Shown: one piece after another, positions 16,019-28,265 of the stretch
How positions within the stretch are numbered: position 1 is the stretch's first letter
How the letters are laid out: the number at the start of each line of letters is the position of its first letter
NCBI RefSeq assembly: GCF_049898325.1
Contig: NZ_JAFCXL010000011.1
Coordinates: forward strand, 62,001 to 126,000
DNA: 64,000 nucleotides
From: JAFCUW01 sp049898325
GTDB taxonomy: Bacteria > Pseudomonadota > Gammaproteobacteria > Burkholderiales > Burkholderiaceae_D
Direction of reading: 5' to 3'
Notes under the pieces: model-generated
What the model saw: only the letters and a program-made list of their open reading frames with translations
What the model was told of the DNA's origin: nothing
Databases searched by the model: none
Program-made: the position numbers and the translations under genes

Positions 16019-16786
16019 ATGTGCCAACTCCTCGGAATGAACTGCAATGTCCCTACCGACATTGTTTTTAGCTTTACCGGCTTCGCCCTGCGCGGCGGCC
16101 AGACCGACACCCACCATGACGGCTGGGGCATCGCGTTTTTCGAAGGGGCCGGCGTGCGCCATTTCGTCGACCACCAGTCGGCCGTGGCCTCGCCCGTCGC
16201 CGACCTGATCAAGCGTTTTCCCATCAAGTCGAAGAACGTCATCGCCCACATCCGCAAGGCCACCCAGGGCCAGGTGGCGCTGGAGAACTGCCACCCCTTC
16301 GTGCGTGAACTGTGGGGCCGCTACTGGGTGTTCGCCCACAATGGCGACCTCAAGCAGTTTGCGCCCGTGCTCGACGGCGCCTTCCGCCCCGTCGGCAACA
16401 CCGACAGCGAACTGGCCTTCTGTTACCTGCTGCAGCAGTTGCGGCGCCGCTTCGGCGATACGGCGCCCGCCTTGCCGGCCTTGCGCGTGGCGCTGGCAGA
16501 GCTGGTGGCCGAGATCGCCACCCACGGCGTGTTCAACCTGATGCTCTCGTCGGGCGACGCCCTGTTCGCCCATTGCTCGACCAAATTATGCTACGTGGTG
16601 CGCCAGCATCCGTTCAACACTGCCCAGTTGTCCGACGAAGACGTCAGCGTCGATTTTGCCCAGCACACCACGCCCGCCGACCGGGTGGCGGTGATCGTGA
16701 CGGCGCCCTTGACCACCAACGAGACCTGGACCGAGTTTGCGCCCGGCGAATTGAAAGTGTTTGTCGACGGCCTGCCGCTCGACTAG
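16019..16786 (+). CDS. Class II glutamine amidotransferase (YafJ-like)
   Basis: 255 aa. The start is fixed at the ATG at 16019 because it makes Cys2 (MCQLLGMN) the N-terminal nucleophile once Met is removed, as class II (Ntn-type) glutaminases need. Further family features are the glutamine-site strands DGWGIAFF, HIRKATQG and the FAHNGDLK motif. It lacks an attached synthetase or isomerase domain, so it resembles YafJ/Gn-AT-II proteins, whose acceptor substrate is unknown. It could act in trans with a partner enzyme or as a plain glutaminase; the neighbours give no hint. Confidence 0.88.
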   Translation: MCQLLGMNCNVPTDIVFSFTGFALRGGQTDTHHDGWGIAFFEGAGVRHFVDHQSAVASPVADLIKRFPIKSKNVIAHIRKATQGQVALENCHPFVRELWGRYWVFAHNGDLKQFAPVLDGAFRPVGNTDSELAFCYLLQQLRRRFGDTAPALPALRVALAELVAEIATHGVFNLMLSSGDALFAHCSTKLCYVVRQHPFNTAQLSDEDVSVDFAQHTTPADRVAVIVTAPLTTNETWTEFAPGELKVFVDGLPLD

Positions 16787-16883
16787 ATTCGTGCAAATTA
16801 GCATCATTTTTGTGCCCCATCCAATGGCAAAAATTCACTAGCGCAACAGAATGCGGTACAGTACAGGCATCGATCCTAAAAAA

Positions 16884-18170
16884 ATGCCCGAGATGAATAA
16901 CTCCGCCGCTGCTTCTTCCACGACCAGGGATTTTGGCGTGCGCGATTTTTATCTCGGTCGCCAGCCCATCCTCGATGGCGACAATGCCTTGTACGCCTAC
17001 GAGCTCTTGTTCCGCAACAGCAATGAAGGCGGCGCCCAGTTCAACACGGGTCTGTCCGCCACCGCCGCCGTGATCGCCCATGCGGGCCAGTTGGGTCTGG
17101 ACCGCGCCATCGGCGACGCCCAGGCCTTCCTGAATGTCGACGCGGACGTGCTGATGAGCGATATATTCCTCTTCCTGCCGCGCGAAAAAGTAGTGCTCGA
17201 GCTGGTCGAATCGTTCGACGCCACCGATCTGCTGCTCGAGCGCATGGCCCAGTTGAAAGAGCACGGCTTTCGCTTTGCCTTGAATGGCGTCAGCGCCGTC
17301 ACCGCCAACGTCGAGCGCCTGCTGCCGCTGATCGATTTCGTCAAGTTCGACATGCGCCAGGTCATGCAGGTGTCGACCGCCAAGGTGGTGGCGCGCTTTC
17401 GCAGCGAAAACAAGAAGCTGATGGCGGAGAAGGTGGAAACGCGCGCCGAGTACGAGCGCGTGCGCGCCTTCGGTTTCGACTACTTCCAGGGCTATTATTT
17501 TGCCAAGCCGGCCGTCATCAGCGGGCGCAAGCTCACGCCCTCGCAGCTGGCGGTGATGGAGTTGATGAAGCTGGTCACCTCGGACGCCGACAATCTCGAG
17601 ATCGAGCGCGCCGTCAAGCGCGACGTCACGCTGGCGCTGAACCTGCTGCGGCTGGTGAACACGCCGGCCATCGGTCTGCGCCACAAGATCGATTCGGTCA
17701 GCCAGGCCCTGATGGTGCTGGGCCGCCGCCAGCTCGAGCGCTGGCTGCAGATCCTGTTGTACGCCGATCCCCAGCAGCGCAGCCACAGCGCCTCGCCCCT
17801 GCTGATGCTGGCCACCACGCGCGGCAAGCTGCTCGAACTGCTGGCCAAGCGCCTGCGGCCGGCCCAGCGCAATGTCGCCGACATCGCCTTCACGGTCGGC
17901 ATCATGTCGCTGATGGACGCCCTGTTCGGCCTGCCGATGGACGAGATCCTCGAGCAGATTCCCGTCATCGACGAAGTTAAGGATGCGCTGGTCTACCGCA
18001 GCGGCTTTTTCGGCGAACTGCTTAAACTGGCCGAATCGATCGAGCAGATGGATGGCGACGACCTGGTCGTGCCGACCCTGAAAGAGCTGGCCATCTCCAG
18101 CGACGAGCTGGTCGAATTCGAGGTGACGGCGTTTTCGTGGAGTGATTCGGTGGCGCGGTATGCCGTATGA
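16884..18170 (+). CDS. EAL-HDOD two-domain signalling protein
   Basis: About 428 aa from the ATG at 16884; ATGs at 16851 and 16893 are also possible and none has a clear ribosome binding site. An N-terminal EAL-like domain (about residues 12-200: FYLGRQPILDGDNALYAYELLFRN, here split by domain edges) is followed by an HDOD domain (about 205-400, starting at KLTPSQLAVMELMKLV). The EAL domain departs from active phosphodiesterases: ELLFR replaces E(A/V)L-R, KFDMRQV replaces the KIDxxF metal motif, and the acidic ligands are reduced. It is therefore probably a c-di-GMP sensor or inactive scaffold. It ends directly before a repeat/terminator element. Confidence 0.85.
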   Translation: MPEMNNSAAASSTTRDFGVRDFYLGRQPILDGDNALYAYELLFRNSNEGGAQFNTGLSATAAVIAHAGQLGLDRAIGDAQAFLNVDADVLMSDIFLFLPREKVVLELVESFDATDLLLERMAQLKEHGFRFALNGVSAVTANVERLLPLIDFVKFDMRQVMQVSTAKVVARFRSENKKLMAEKVETRAEYERVRAFGFDYFQGYYFAKPAVISGRKLTPSQLAVMELMKLVTSDADNLEIERAVKRDVTLALNLLRLVNTPAIGLRHKIDSVSQALMVLGRRQLERWLQILLYADPQQRSHSASPLLMLATTRGKLLELLAKRLRPAQRNVADIAFTVGIMSLMDALFGLPMDEILEQIPVIDEVKDALVYRSGFFGELLKLAESIEQMDGDDLVVPTLKELAISSDELVEFEVTAFSWSDSVARYAV

Positions 18171-18175
18171 GGAAT

Positions 18176-18292
18176 CAAACAAAAGTGAACCCCTACTTTT
18201 GTTTGGGACTGGTCGGTAAGCCAGGACTTACACCGGCTTAGAGGCGCACGGCCAGTCAGGCAAAAATCACCGGCGGAGCCGGATGATTTTTT
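18176..18292 (-). repeat. Intergenic repeat copy 1 (stem-loop plus terminator hairpin)
   Basis: Reverse-oriented copy of the repeat at 20782-21021. It begins with the stem-loop CAAACAAAAGT / ACTTTTGTTTG (18176-18205). A foldable GACTGG...CCAGTC segment containing GTAAGCC/GGCTTA follows, then a hairpin ATCACCGGC-gga-GCCGGATGAT ending in six T (18287-18292). Located six bases after the EAL-HDOD stop codon and reading with that gene, so it can serve as its terminator. Confidence 0.85.
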
Positions 18293-18454
18293 GGGGGGGG
18301 ACGCAAACCCTCTGCGAATCGTGCTGCGCCGCGGTGAGGGGCGGGGCGGTGTGCGAATGTCCGTGGGTTTAGGCGCAAGTGGTGACTTTTGTAATGGGCC
18401 AAATCGGTCTGCGCTCCGTACACTTCATGGCATCGACACTTCGGGATCGCCGCC

Positions 18455-19396
18455 ATGGCTCCAGTTCTTTTGCAGGTTTCCCATCTGAGCAAATCGTACG
18501 GCGCCAGGCGCGCCGTCGATGATGTCAGCTTCCAGGTAAGGGCGGGCCAGACGGTCGGCCTGATCGGCCCCAACGGCGCCGGCAAATCCTCCACCGTCTC
18601 GATGGTCTGCGGCTTGCTGCGCGCCGATGGCGGCGCCATTGCGCTTGGCGGCGCCAGCATCGGCATCGGCCGCTGCGAGGCCAAGCGCCAGATCGGCTTC
18701 GTGCCGCAGGACCTGGCCCTGTACGAGGACCTGTCGGCGCGCCAGAACCTGCTGCTGTTCGCCGCCCTGTACGGCGTCAAGGGCCAGCAGGCGCGCCGCC
18801 GCTGCGACGAGGTGCTCGACCTGGTCAAGCTGCGCGAACGCGCCGGCGACAAGCCGGCCACCTATTCCGGTGGCATGAAGCGGCGCCTGAACATCGCCGC
18901 CGCCCTGATGCACGATCCCCAGCTGCTGATCCTCGACGAGCCCACCGTGGGCGTCGATCCGCATAGCCGCAACGCCATCTTCGACACCCTCGAGCAGCTC
19001 AAAGCCCTGGGGCGTTCGCTGATCTACACCAGCCACTACATGGAAGAGGTCGAGCGCCTGGCCGACCACATCGTCATCCTCGACCATGGCAAGGTGCTGG
19101 CCGACGAGAGCCCGGCAGCGCTGCACCTGCGCCTGCCGGCACAGGCGGCGCTGCGGGTCGAACTGGCCACGGCGGCGCCCGCGGCCTGGCTCGCCGCCAT
19201 CGGCGCGCTGCCCGGCGTGAGCACGGCCAGCGCGCAGGCCAACACCGTCGAGGTGCTGCTGGCCGACAGTGGCGCCGCGCTCGGCGTGATGGCCTACCTG
19301 CAAGCGCAGGGCGCGAGCGCGCTGCACTTCGCCACCGCCCGCACCAGCCTCGAAGACATCTTCCTCAACCTCACCGGGCGCTCGCTGCGCGACTGA
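18455..19396 (+). CDS. ABC transporter ATP-binding protein
   Basis: 313 aa ATPase subunit of an ABC-2 type exporter. Walker A GPNGAGKSSTV near residue 45, Q loop IGFVPQDLALYEDLS, signature YSGGMKRRL, Walker B LLILDEPTVGVDP and the switch His (YTSHYMEE). Residues after about 215 form an extra C-terminal domain (VELATAAPAAW...). The closest general type is the CcmA/DrrA-like multidrug or polysaccharide export class. It pairs with the permease that starts two bases after its stop. The substrate is not visible. Confidence 0.9.
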   Translation: MAPVLLQVSHLSKSYGARRAVDDVSFQVRAGQTVGLIGPNGAGKSSTVSMVCGLLRADGGAIALGGASIGIGRCEAKRQIGFVPQDLALYEDLSARQNLLLFAALYGVKGQQARRRCDEVLDLVKLRERAGDKPATYSGGMKRRLNIAAALMHDPQLLILDEPTVGVDPHSRNAIFDTLEQLKALGRSLIYTSHYMEEVERLADHIVILDHGKVLADESPAALHLRLPAQAALRVELATAAPAAWLAAIGALPGVSTASAQANTVEVLLADSGAALGVMAYLQAQGASALHFATARTSLEDIFLNLTGRSLRD

Positions 19397-19397
19397 C

Positions 19398-20672
19398 ATG
19401 ACCGCCTTCCTCGCACTCGTTCGCAAAGACCTGATCCTGTTCCTGTCGGACCGCCGCGCCCTGCTGATCAACCTGGTGCTGCCGATCGCCATCGCCGCTT
19501 TTTTCGGCTCCCTGTTCGGCGGCCAGGGCCAGACCAGGACCGGCACCATCGACGTCGCTCTGGTGCAGCAGGATAGCGGCGACATCGGCCGCCGCGTCGG
19601 CGCCGCCCTCAAGGCCGACCCCAACCTGCACGTGACGGAGATGAGCGTGGCGGCGGCGCGCGCGGCGGTGGGCAAGGGCGAGCAGAAAGCCGCCATCGTG
19701 ATCCCGCCCGGCTTTGGCGAGGCCGCCGGCGCCGCCCTGTTCAATGCCGCCCCCAAGCCCCGTATCGAGGTGTTGTACGACCCCTCGAAAAGCGTCGTGC
19801 TGGCGATGGTCAAGGGCCTGTTGACCCAGCAGGTGATGCAGATCGTCAGCGCCGAAATGTTCGGCGGCCAGGCCGGCCAGGCGCTGACGGCGAAGTCCCT
19901 GGCATCGCTGGAGGGGCGCGCCGATCCCGCCGTGCGCGAGTTCCTGGGCAGCCTGCAAAAGTTCCAGGCCTCGCCCGCCGCCCGTCCGGGCGCCGCTGGC
20001 GGCGCCGTGGGCGGCCTGTCGATGCCGTTTGATACGAGCGAGCAGCCGGTCACCTCCGGCCCGGTGGCGGCCGGCTACAACGCTTACGCCCACTCGTTTG
20101 CCGGCATGGGCGTGCAGTTCATCCTGTTCCTCGGTGTGGACATGGGCATCGGCATCCTGCTGGCGCAGCGCAGCGGCATTTTCAACCGCCTGCTGGCCGC
20201 GCCGATCGGCCTGAACACGGTGCTGCTGGCGCGCGCCGCTTCGGCCGCCATCATCGCCTTTTGCCTGTTGTGCGTGATGTTCGGCTTTGCCGTCGTTGTA
20301 TTCAAGGTGAACATCGCCAATCCGGTCGGTTTTATCGGCGTGGCCGCCTGCTTTGCCATCCTCACCGCCAGCTTCGGCCTGTTGATCGCCGCCTTCGGCA
20401 AGACCCCGGAAGCGGCGCGCGGCATCGCCATCTTCGTCACCCTGCTCATGGTGATGCTGGGCGGCGCCTGGCTACCCTCGTTCCTGTTCCCCGACTGGGT
20501 GCAGAAAATCAGCCTGGCCGTGCCAACCCGCTGGGCCATCGACGGCCTCGACGCGATGACCTGGCGCGGCCTGGGCTTCGATGCGGCCGGCATGGCAATG
20601 GCCGCGCAGTTGGGCTTCGCCCTGCTGTTCGGCGCGCTGGCGCTGATGAAATTCAAGCGCGATCGCGCCTGA
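19398..20672 (+). CDS. ABC-2 type transporter permease
   Basis: 424 aa, start one base after the stop of the ATPase gene. One N-terminal helix (LINLVLPIAIAAFFGSLFGG), a large periplasmic domain (about 55-225, rich in Ala/Gly), and then five C-terminal helices (IGILLAQRSGIFNRLLAAP..., IIAFCLLCVMFGFAVVVF, ACFAILTASFGLLIAAFG, IFVTLLMVMLGGAWLPS, AAQLGFALLFGALAL). This is the YhhJ/DrrB-like ABC-2 plan. Together with the preceding ATPase it forms a complete exporter half-pair, probably dimeric. Substrate unknown. Confidence 0.9.
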   Translation: MTAFLALVRKDLILFLSDRRALLINLVLPIAIAAFFGSLFGGQGQTRTGTIDVALVQQDSGDIGRRVGAALKADPNLHVTEMSVAAARAAVGKGEQKAAIVIPPGFGEAAGAALFNAAPKPRIEVLYDPSKSVVLAMVKGLLTQQVMQIVSAEMFGGQAGQALTAKSLASLEGRADPAVREFLGSLQKFQASPAARPGAAGGAVGGLSMPFDTSEQPVTSGPVAAGYNAYAHSFAGMGVQFILFLGVDMGIGILLAQRSGIFNRLLAAPIGLNTVLLARAASAAIIAFCLLCVMFGFAVVVFKVNIANPVGFIGVAACFAILTASFGLLIAAFGKTPEAARGIAIFVTLLMVMLGGAWLPSFLFPDWVQKISLAVPTRWAIDGLDAMTWRGLGFDAAGMAMAAQLGFALLFGALALMKFKRDRA

Positions 20673-20702
20673 GGACAATCCGCGGCAGGCAGCGCCGGAT
20701 CA

Positions 20703-20720
20703 GATCAGGCGGACCTGATC
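20703..20720. terminator. Hairpin downstream of the ABC permease gene
   Basis: GATCAGG (20703-20709) and CCTGATC (20714-20720) form a perfect 7-bp stem with a four-base loop, 31 bases after the permease stop. There is no T-run behind it, so termination is only a possibility. Confidence 0.4.
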
Positions 20721-20781
20721 ACCCCTGTTGCGTCCACCCCCGAGGCGACGCATGATCTGACGCGGTTTTGCGTTCCCCGCC

Positions 20782-20895
20782 AAATCATCCGGCTCTGCCG
20801 GTGATTTGCGCCTGACTGGTTTTGCGCCTCTAAGCCGGTGTGAACCCTGGCTTACCGACCAGTCCCAAACAAAAGTAGGGGTTCACTTTTGTTTG
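20782..20895 (+). repeat. Intergenic repeat copy 2 (tandem pair, first)
   Basis: 114-bp element that starts at AAATCATCC and ends in CACTTTTGTTTG. It matches the reverse complement of the 18.2-kb copy and is nearly identical to the next copy at 20908. Contains the GGCTCTGCCGG hairpin, the CGCCTCTAAGCCGGT...CTTACCGACCAGTC segment and the 11-bp CAAACAAAAGT stem-loop. On the minus strand it reads stem-loop first and hairpin last, downstream of metH. A shared GGTTTTGCGT tract lies just before it (20763-20772). Confidence 0.9.
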
Positions 20896-20907
20896 TCCGG
20901 GCCCTAT

Positions 20908-21021
20908 AAATCATCCGGCTCTGCCGGTGATTTGCGCCTGACTGGTTTTGCGCCTCTAAGCCGGTTTAAAACCTGGCTTACCGACCAGTCCCAAACAAAA
21001 GTAGGGTTTCACTTTTGTTTG
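20908..21021 (+). repeat. Intergenic repeat copy 3 (tandem pair, second)
   Basis: Second 114-bp copy, 12 bases after the first and in the same orientation. It ends one base before the metH stop codon (complement of 21023-21025). Differences from copy 2 are a few bases around 20965-20972 (GGTTTAAAACC in place of GGTGTGAACCC) and one base in the stem-loop loop. Two tandem copies suggest duplication of a terminator-like element behind metH. Confidence 0.9.
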
Positions 21022-21022
21022 A

Positions 21023-24790
<3,768 letters not shown>

Positions 24791-24931
24791 GGCAGGCTTT
24801 CAGAGGGCGGGAGGCATCCGTGATCGGGCGCGGACGGCCTAAAATTATACGGCATCATGCGCGCCGAGTTTTTCCGTCGAGCATAAAGCGGCACGGACCG
24901 CATCGGACGCACCGCCGCCAATGCAAGGCGT

Positions 24932-25013
24932 GTATGTATCGCTATGTTTCAAGAAGGCATTTGTTACAGAGCGATACAATACCCGCCCCCGCCGCAATCT
25001 TGCCGATACATAC
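24932..25013. promoter_or_regulatory. Three CGATACA-type sites upstream of the BrnA-like gene
   Basis: GTATGTATCG (24932-24941) is the exact reverse complement of CGATACATAC (25004-25013). A third partial copy, CGATACA, lies between them at 24972-24978. The three sites are spaced about 35-40 bases apart in the 294-base gap between metH and the BrnA-like gene. They could be operator half-sites or overlap the promoter, whose -10 may be TACAAT at 24976-24981. No binding protein is implied by the sequence alone. Confidence 0.45.
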
Positions 25014-25084
25014 AGCATCCAAAATCCTGTGCAGGGGTGGCTACAGAGTCCACTCCACCAACTTTACGTTTGACAGGAATCAAC

Positions 25085-25318
25085 ATGGACAAAGATTTTT
25101 CGCAAGAATGGGATGCCCCGCGCGCGCGCGACACGCACGTGGTGGCCGCCAAGCACCAGCAGGCAACGCTCAAGCAGATCGTCACCATCCGCCTCGACAC
25201 GGACACGCTCGACTGGTTCAAGGGCGCCGGCCCCGGCTACCAGACCCGGATCAACCAGATCTTGCGCCAGTACATGGCCGAGCACCGTGACGACGCCCCC
25301 GTCGCCAAGGCAAACTAA
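25085..25318 (+). CDS. BrnA antitoxin family protein (orphan)
   Basis: 77 aa from the ATG at 25085 (AGGAATCAAC upstream); a longer frame from 24944 is less likely. The C-terminal part (TIRLDTDTLDWFKGAGPGYQTRINQILRQYM) is the ribbon-helix-helix signature of the BrnA/COG3514 family, shown here only as its hallmarks RLDTDTLDWFK and GYQTRINQ. In BrnTA modules the BrnT toxin gene lies just upstream of brnA. Here the upstream 290 bases hold no BrnT-like frame and the next gene is fmt on the other strand. So this looks like a free-standing regulator of unknown target. Confidence 0.85.
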   Translation: MDKDFSQEWDAPRARDTHVVAAKHQQATLKQIVTIRLDTDTLDWFKGAGPGYQTRINQILRQYMAEHRDDAPVAKAN

Positions 25319-25321
25319 CTT

Positions 25322-26287
25322 TCAAGTCAGACGTTTTCCTTCAAGGGAAAAGCCCTTGAGAAACTCGGCGGCAGGCAAGCGCTTGCCGCCCGGTTTTTGC
25401 AAGATGCTCAGGCGCAAGGCGCCGGCCCCCGGGCCACAGGCGACGACGATGCCGTCAAGGGCATTGGCGCGCAGTACCTGGCCGGGCGCGGCGCCGTCGC
25501 TGTCGGCATCGACCAGTTCGGCCCCCCATATTTTGACGATCACCCCATCGACCTGCGCCTGCGCGCCCGGGAAGGGATTGAAGGCGCGGATTTTTCGCTC
25601 GAGCACGGCCACCGGCAGCGCAAAATCGAGCCGCGCTTCTTCCTTGCCGATCTTGGCGGCATAGGTCACGCCCGCCTCCGGCTGCGGCGTGGCCGTCAGC
25701 GGGCCGGCCGCCATCGCCGTGAGGGTGTCGACGATCATGCGCGCGCCCAGCGCGGCGAGCACGTCGTGCAGGCTGGCGGTGGTGTCGTGCGGGCCGATCG
25801 CCACCGGCGCGATCGACAGCATGGGGCCCGTGTCGAGGCCTTCTTCCATCTGCATGATGGTGATGCCCGTGTGCGTGTCGCCCGCCTCGATGGCGCGGTG
25901 GATCGGCGCGGCGCCGCGCCAGCGCGGCAGCAGCGAACCGTGGATATTCAGGCAGGGGCGGATGTCGAGGGTGGCGCGCGGGAGGATCAGGCCGTAGGCG
26001 GCCACCACCATCACGTTGTAGTCGAGCGCCAGCAGGCGCGCATGGGCTTGTTCGGCCTGGGCGGCGCGCACGGGATCGGCGCTGTCGCGCCGCAGCGACA
26101 GCGGCTGCAAGACGTCGATGCCATGGGCGAGGGCGAACTGCTTGACGCTCGAGGCCTGCAACTGCATGCCGCGCCCGGCCGGGCGGTCCGGCTGGGTCAG
26201 CACAAGCGGCACCGTGAAACCGGCGGCGTGGATGGCGGCCAGCGCGGTGGCGGCAAACTCCGGGGTGCCGGCGAAGACGACTTTCAT
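25322..26287 (-). CDS. fmt: Methionyl-tRNA formyltransferase
   Basis: Adds the formyl group to initiator Met-tRNA. 321 aa from the ATG at 26287; the N-terminus MKVVFAGTPEFAA is the family start and the longer open frame upstream is in def. Catalytic residues are visible in LNIHGSLLPRWRGAAP (Asn, His) and the conserved Asp in GLDTGPML. The C-terminal OB-like domain follows. The stop lies four bases from the convergent BrnA-like gene and the gene is eight bases downstream of def, forming the usual def-fmt operon. Confidence 0.97.
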   Translation of the reverse strand: MKVVFAGTPEFAATALAAIHAAGFTVPLVLTQPDRPAGRGMQLQASSVKQFALAHGIDVLQPLSLRRDSADPVRAAQAEQAHARLLALDYNVMVVAAYGLILPRATLDIRPCLNIHGSLLPRWRGAAPIHRAIEAGDTHTGITIMQMEEGLDTGPMLSIAPVAIGPHDTTASLHDVLAALGARMIVDTLTAMAAGPLTATPQPEAGVTYAAKIGKEEARLDFALPVAVLERKIRAFNPFPGAQAQVDGVIVKIWGAELVDADSDGAAPGQVLRANALDGIVVACGPGAGALRLSILQKPGGKRLPAAEFLKGFSLEGKRLT

Positions 26288-26295
26288 GGGCCGCC

Positions 26296-26838
26296 TCAGT
26301 AGCGCCGGCCGGCGGCCTTGAGGGCTGCCTCGCGCTCGAGGCCACGGGTTTCCTTGAGCATTTTCGCCTTGATGCGGTTGCGCTTCAAGGGCGACAGGTA
26401 TTCGACGAATACCTTGCCCAGCAAGTGGTCCATCTCGTGCTGGATGCACACGGCCAGCAGGCCATCGGCTTCCAGTTCAAAAAAAGCACCGTCGCCATCC
26501 TGCGCCTTGACCTTGATGCGCGAAGGCCGCTCGACGCCGTCGTAGATGCCCGGCACCGACAGGCAGCCTTCGTCGTAGACCTGGCGCTCCGCGCTCGACC
26601 AGGTGATGTGCGGATTGATAAACACCTGCAGCTGGTCCTTGGCGTCGGTGATGTCGATCACCACCAGTTGCTGGTGCACGTCGACCTGGCTGGCGGCCAG
26701 GCCCACGCCGGGCGCCTCGTACATGGTCTCGGCCATGTCGGCGATCAGGGTGCGCAAGCCGGCGTCGAACTCGGTCACCGGCGTGGCCACCTTGTGCAGG
26801 CGAGGATCGGGATAACGCAAGATATTCAGTAAGGCCAT
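26296..26838 (-). CDS. def: Peptide deformylase
   Basis: Metal-dependent hydrolase that removes the formyl group from new proteins. 180 aa with all three motifs: GVGLAASQ (about residue 46), EGCLSVPG (Cys metal ligand) and QHEMDHLLGK (two His ligands and catalytic Glu). A basic C-terminal tail (RNRIKAKMLKETRGLEREA) is typical of betaproteobacterial enzymes. Heads the def-fmt operon and diverges from the LysM gene. Confidence 0.97.
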   Translation of the reverse strand: MALLNILRYPDPRLHKVATPVTEFDAGLRTLIADMAETMYEAPGVGLAASQVDVHQQLVVIDITDAKDQLQVFINPHITWSSAERQVYDEGCLSVPGIYDGVERPSRIKVKAQDGDGAFFELEADGLLAVCIQHEMDHLLGKVFVEYLSPLKRNRIKAKMLKETRGLEREAALKAAGRRY

Positions 26839-27160
26839 GGGATGCTCTAAATTAGTAAAAAGTCAAAAAGAAGGAAACCAGCAACGCCAGGCGATAGCGA
26901 TTGCATCACAAGTGGCGGGCCAGGCAGGTAAATAATGCCCTAAACCAACAACACAAGGGACGTAAGGGGCCTCGACGGGGCTGTTTGCCTTGCTAGTTCA
27001 AGGATTTATGGGCAGAATTTGATCCAGTTGGGCAACCTTTTCGTCCATTCGCCGATGGAACTGGCTGGTTCTTTGTATCGCCCCGCGCCTGATGCCGGGA
27101 GAGAACGCAACCGGGTTGCCGTTTTGATGCCGCATTTACGGACACACCACCGGACACTCC
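26839..27160. other. 322-base divergent intergenic region (def / LysM gene)
   Basis: Gene-free gap that must hold promoters for both def-fmt and the LysM-dprA genes. The part next to def is A-rich (AAATTAGTAAAAAGTC). I see no sigma-70 promoter with a good -35/-10 pair, no strong terminator, no tRNA and no conserved ORF. A structured or non-coding RNA cannot be excluded. Confidence 0.5.
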
Positions 27161-28258
27161 ATGAAAAATTTTATCACAGTCGGCACCCGCCTTGCAGTGG
27201 CCGGGCTGTTCGCCGTGGCCGCCGCCGGCGCCGCCCAGGCCGCCGAGTGCGCCTTCCGTCCGAATGCGCCGGACCAGCACACGGTCGTGCGGGGCGATAC
27301 GCTGTGGGATATTTCCGGCAAGTTCCTTGAGCATCCCTGGTGCTGGCCCCAGGTGTGGGGCATGAACCGCGCCGACATCGCCAATCCGCACTGGATCTAC
27401 CCGGGCCAGATCGTCTATTTCGATCGCCGGACGGGGCGCCTGAGCCTGAACCGCCCCGGCAGTGGCGAGGACAGCGAGGGCCTGCCCACCACCCGCCTGT
27501 CGCCCCAGCTGCGCACCGAAGGCATGGGCGCCGACGCCATCGCCGCGATTCCCGCCGGCGCCATCGAGGCGTTCTTGACCAGTCCCCTGATCGTCGACGG
27601 CGATGCCCTGGACAAGGCGCCCCGCATCGCCGCCCAGGAAGACGGCCACGTGTTTCTCGGCAAGGGCGACAGGGTGTATGTGCGCGGCGATTTGCAGGGC
27701 GGCACCAGCTTTCAGGTATTTCGCCCCGGTACGCCGCTGCGCGACCCCGACAGCGGCAAGGTGATCGCCTACGAGGCCGTCTACCTGGGCAGCGTCGCCC
27801 TGCAGAAGGCGGCCCGGCCCGGCGTCGATGTGCACACGTTCACGGTGTCGAGTTCGGCCCAGGAAATCGGCGTGGGCGACCGGCTGGTGGCGGCGCCGCC
27901 CACGCCGCTGCGCAATTATGTGCCGCATCCGCCGGCCCGCCCCGTCAAGGCGCGCGTGCTGGGCATTTATTCGGGCGTCACCTTCGCCGGGCAGAACCAG
28001 GTCATCAGTGTCAATCGGGGCGCGCTTGACGGACTCGATGTCGGCGCCGTCCTGAGCCTGTACCATTTTGGCGAGACCATCGCCGACCCCGGTGGCAGCA
28101 AAGGGGTCATGGGGTTTGGCAAGGCGATGCTCAGACTGCCCGACGAACAGATCGGGACCCTGTTCATTTTCCGCGTGTTCAAGAACGTCTCGTACGGCTT
28201 GATCATGCAGACGACCCAGCCCGTGCAGACGGGCGACGTGGCCGCTTCACCGGAGTAA
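27161..28258 (+). CDS. LysM peptidoglycan-binding domain protein (exported)
   Basis: 365 aa. Signal peptide (about 1-27, LAVAGLFAVAAAGAAQAAE). One LysM domain at about residues 40-90 (QHTVVRGDTLWDISGKFL ... YPGQIVYF). A C-terminal region with beta-barrel-like repeats (GDRVYVRGDLQGGTSF, GVTFAGQNQVISVNRG) has no catalytic motif that I can see. This is the LysM protein regularly found upstream of dprA in betaproteobacteria. It probably holds cell-wall or envelope complexes; its exact job is unknown. Seven bases separate it from dprA. Confidence 0.88.
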   Translation: MKNFITVGTRLAVAGLFAVAAAGAAQAAECAFRPNAPDQHTVVRGDTLWDISGKFLEHPWCWPQVWGMNRADIANPHWIYPGQIVYFDRRTGRLSLNRPGSGEDSEGLPTTRLSPQLRTEGMGADAIAAIPAGAIEAFLTSPLIVDGDALDKAPRIAAQEDGHVFLGKGDRVYVRGDLQGGTSFQVFRPGTPLRDPDSGKVIAYEAVYLGSVALQKAARPGVDVHTFTVSSSAQEIGVGDRLVAAPPTPLRNYVPHPPARPVKARVLGIYSGVTFAGQNQVISVNRGALDGLDVGAVLSLYHFGETIADPGGSKGVMGFGKAMLRLPDEQIGTLFIFRVFKNVSYGLIMQTTQPVQTGDVAASPE

Positions 28259-28265
28259 GATCGCC

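Noticed and set aside
24791..25084. Possible cobalamin or SAH riboswitch upstream of metH, or a BrnT toxin gene
   Set aside because: I looked for conserved riboswitch sequence blocks and for a BrnT-like frame in this gap and saw neither. Only CGATACA sites and a weak promoter are visible.
26839..27160. tmRNA-like or other non-coding RNA in the def / LysM gap
   Set aside because: A short CTCGACGGGGCTG stretch resembles the tmRNA 5' region slightly, but the flanking sequence does not fit a tmRNA and no acceptor-type stem is visible.
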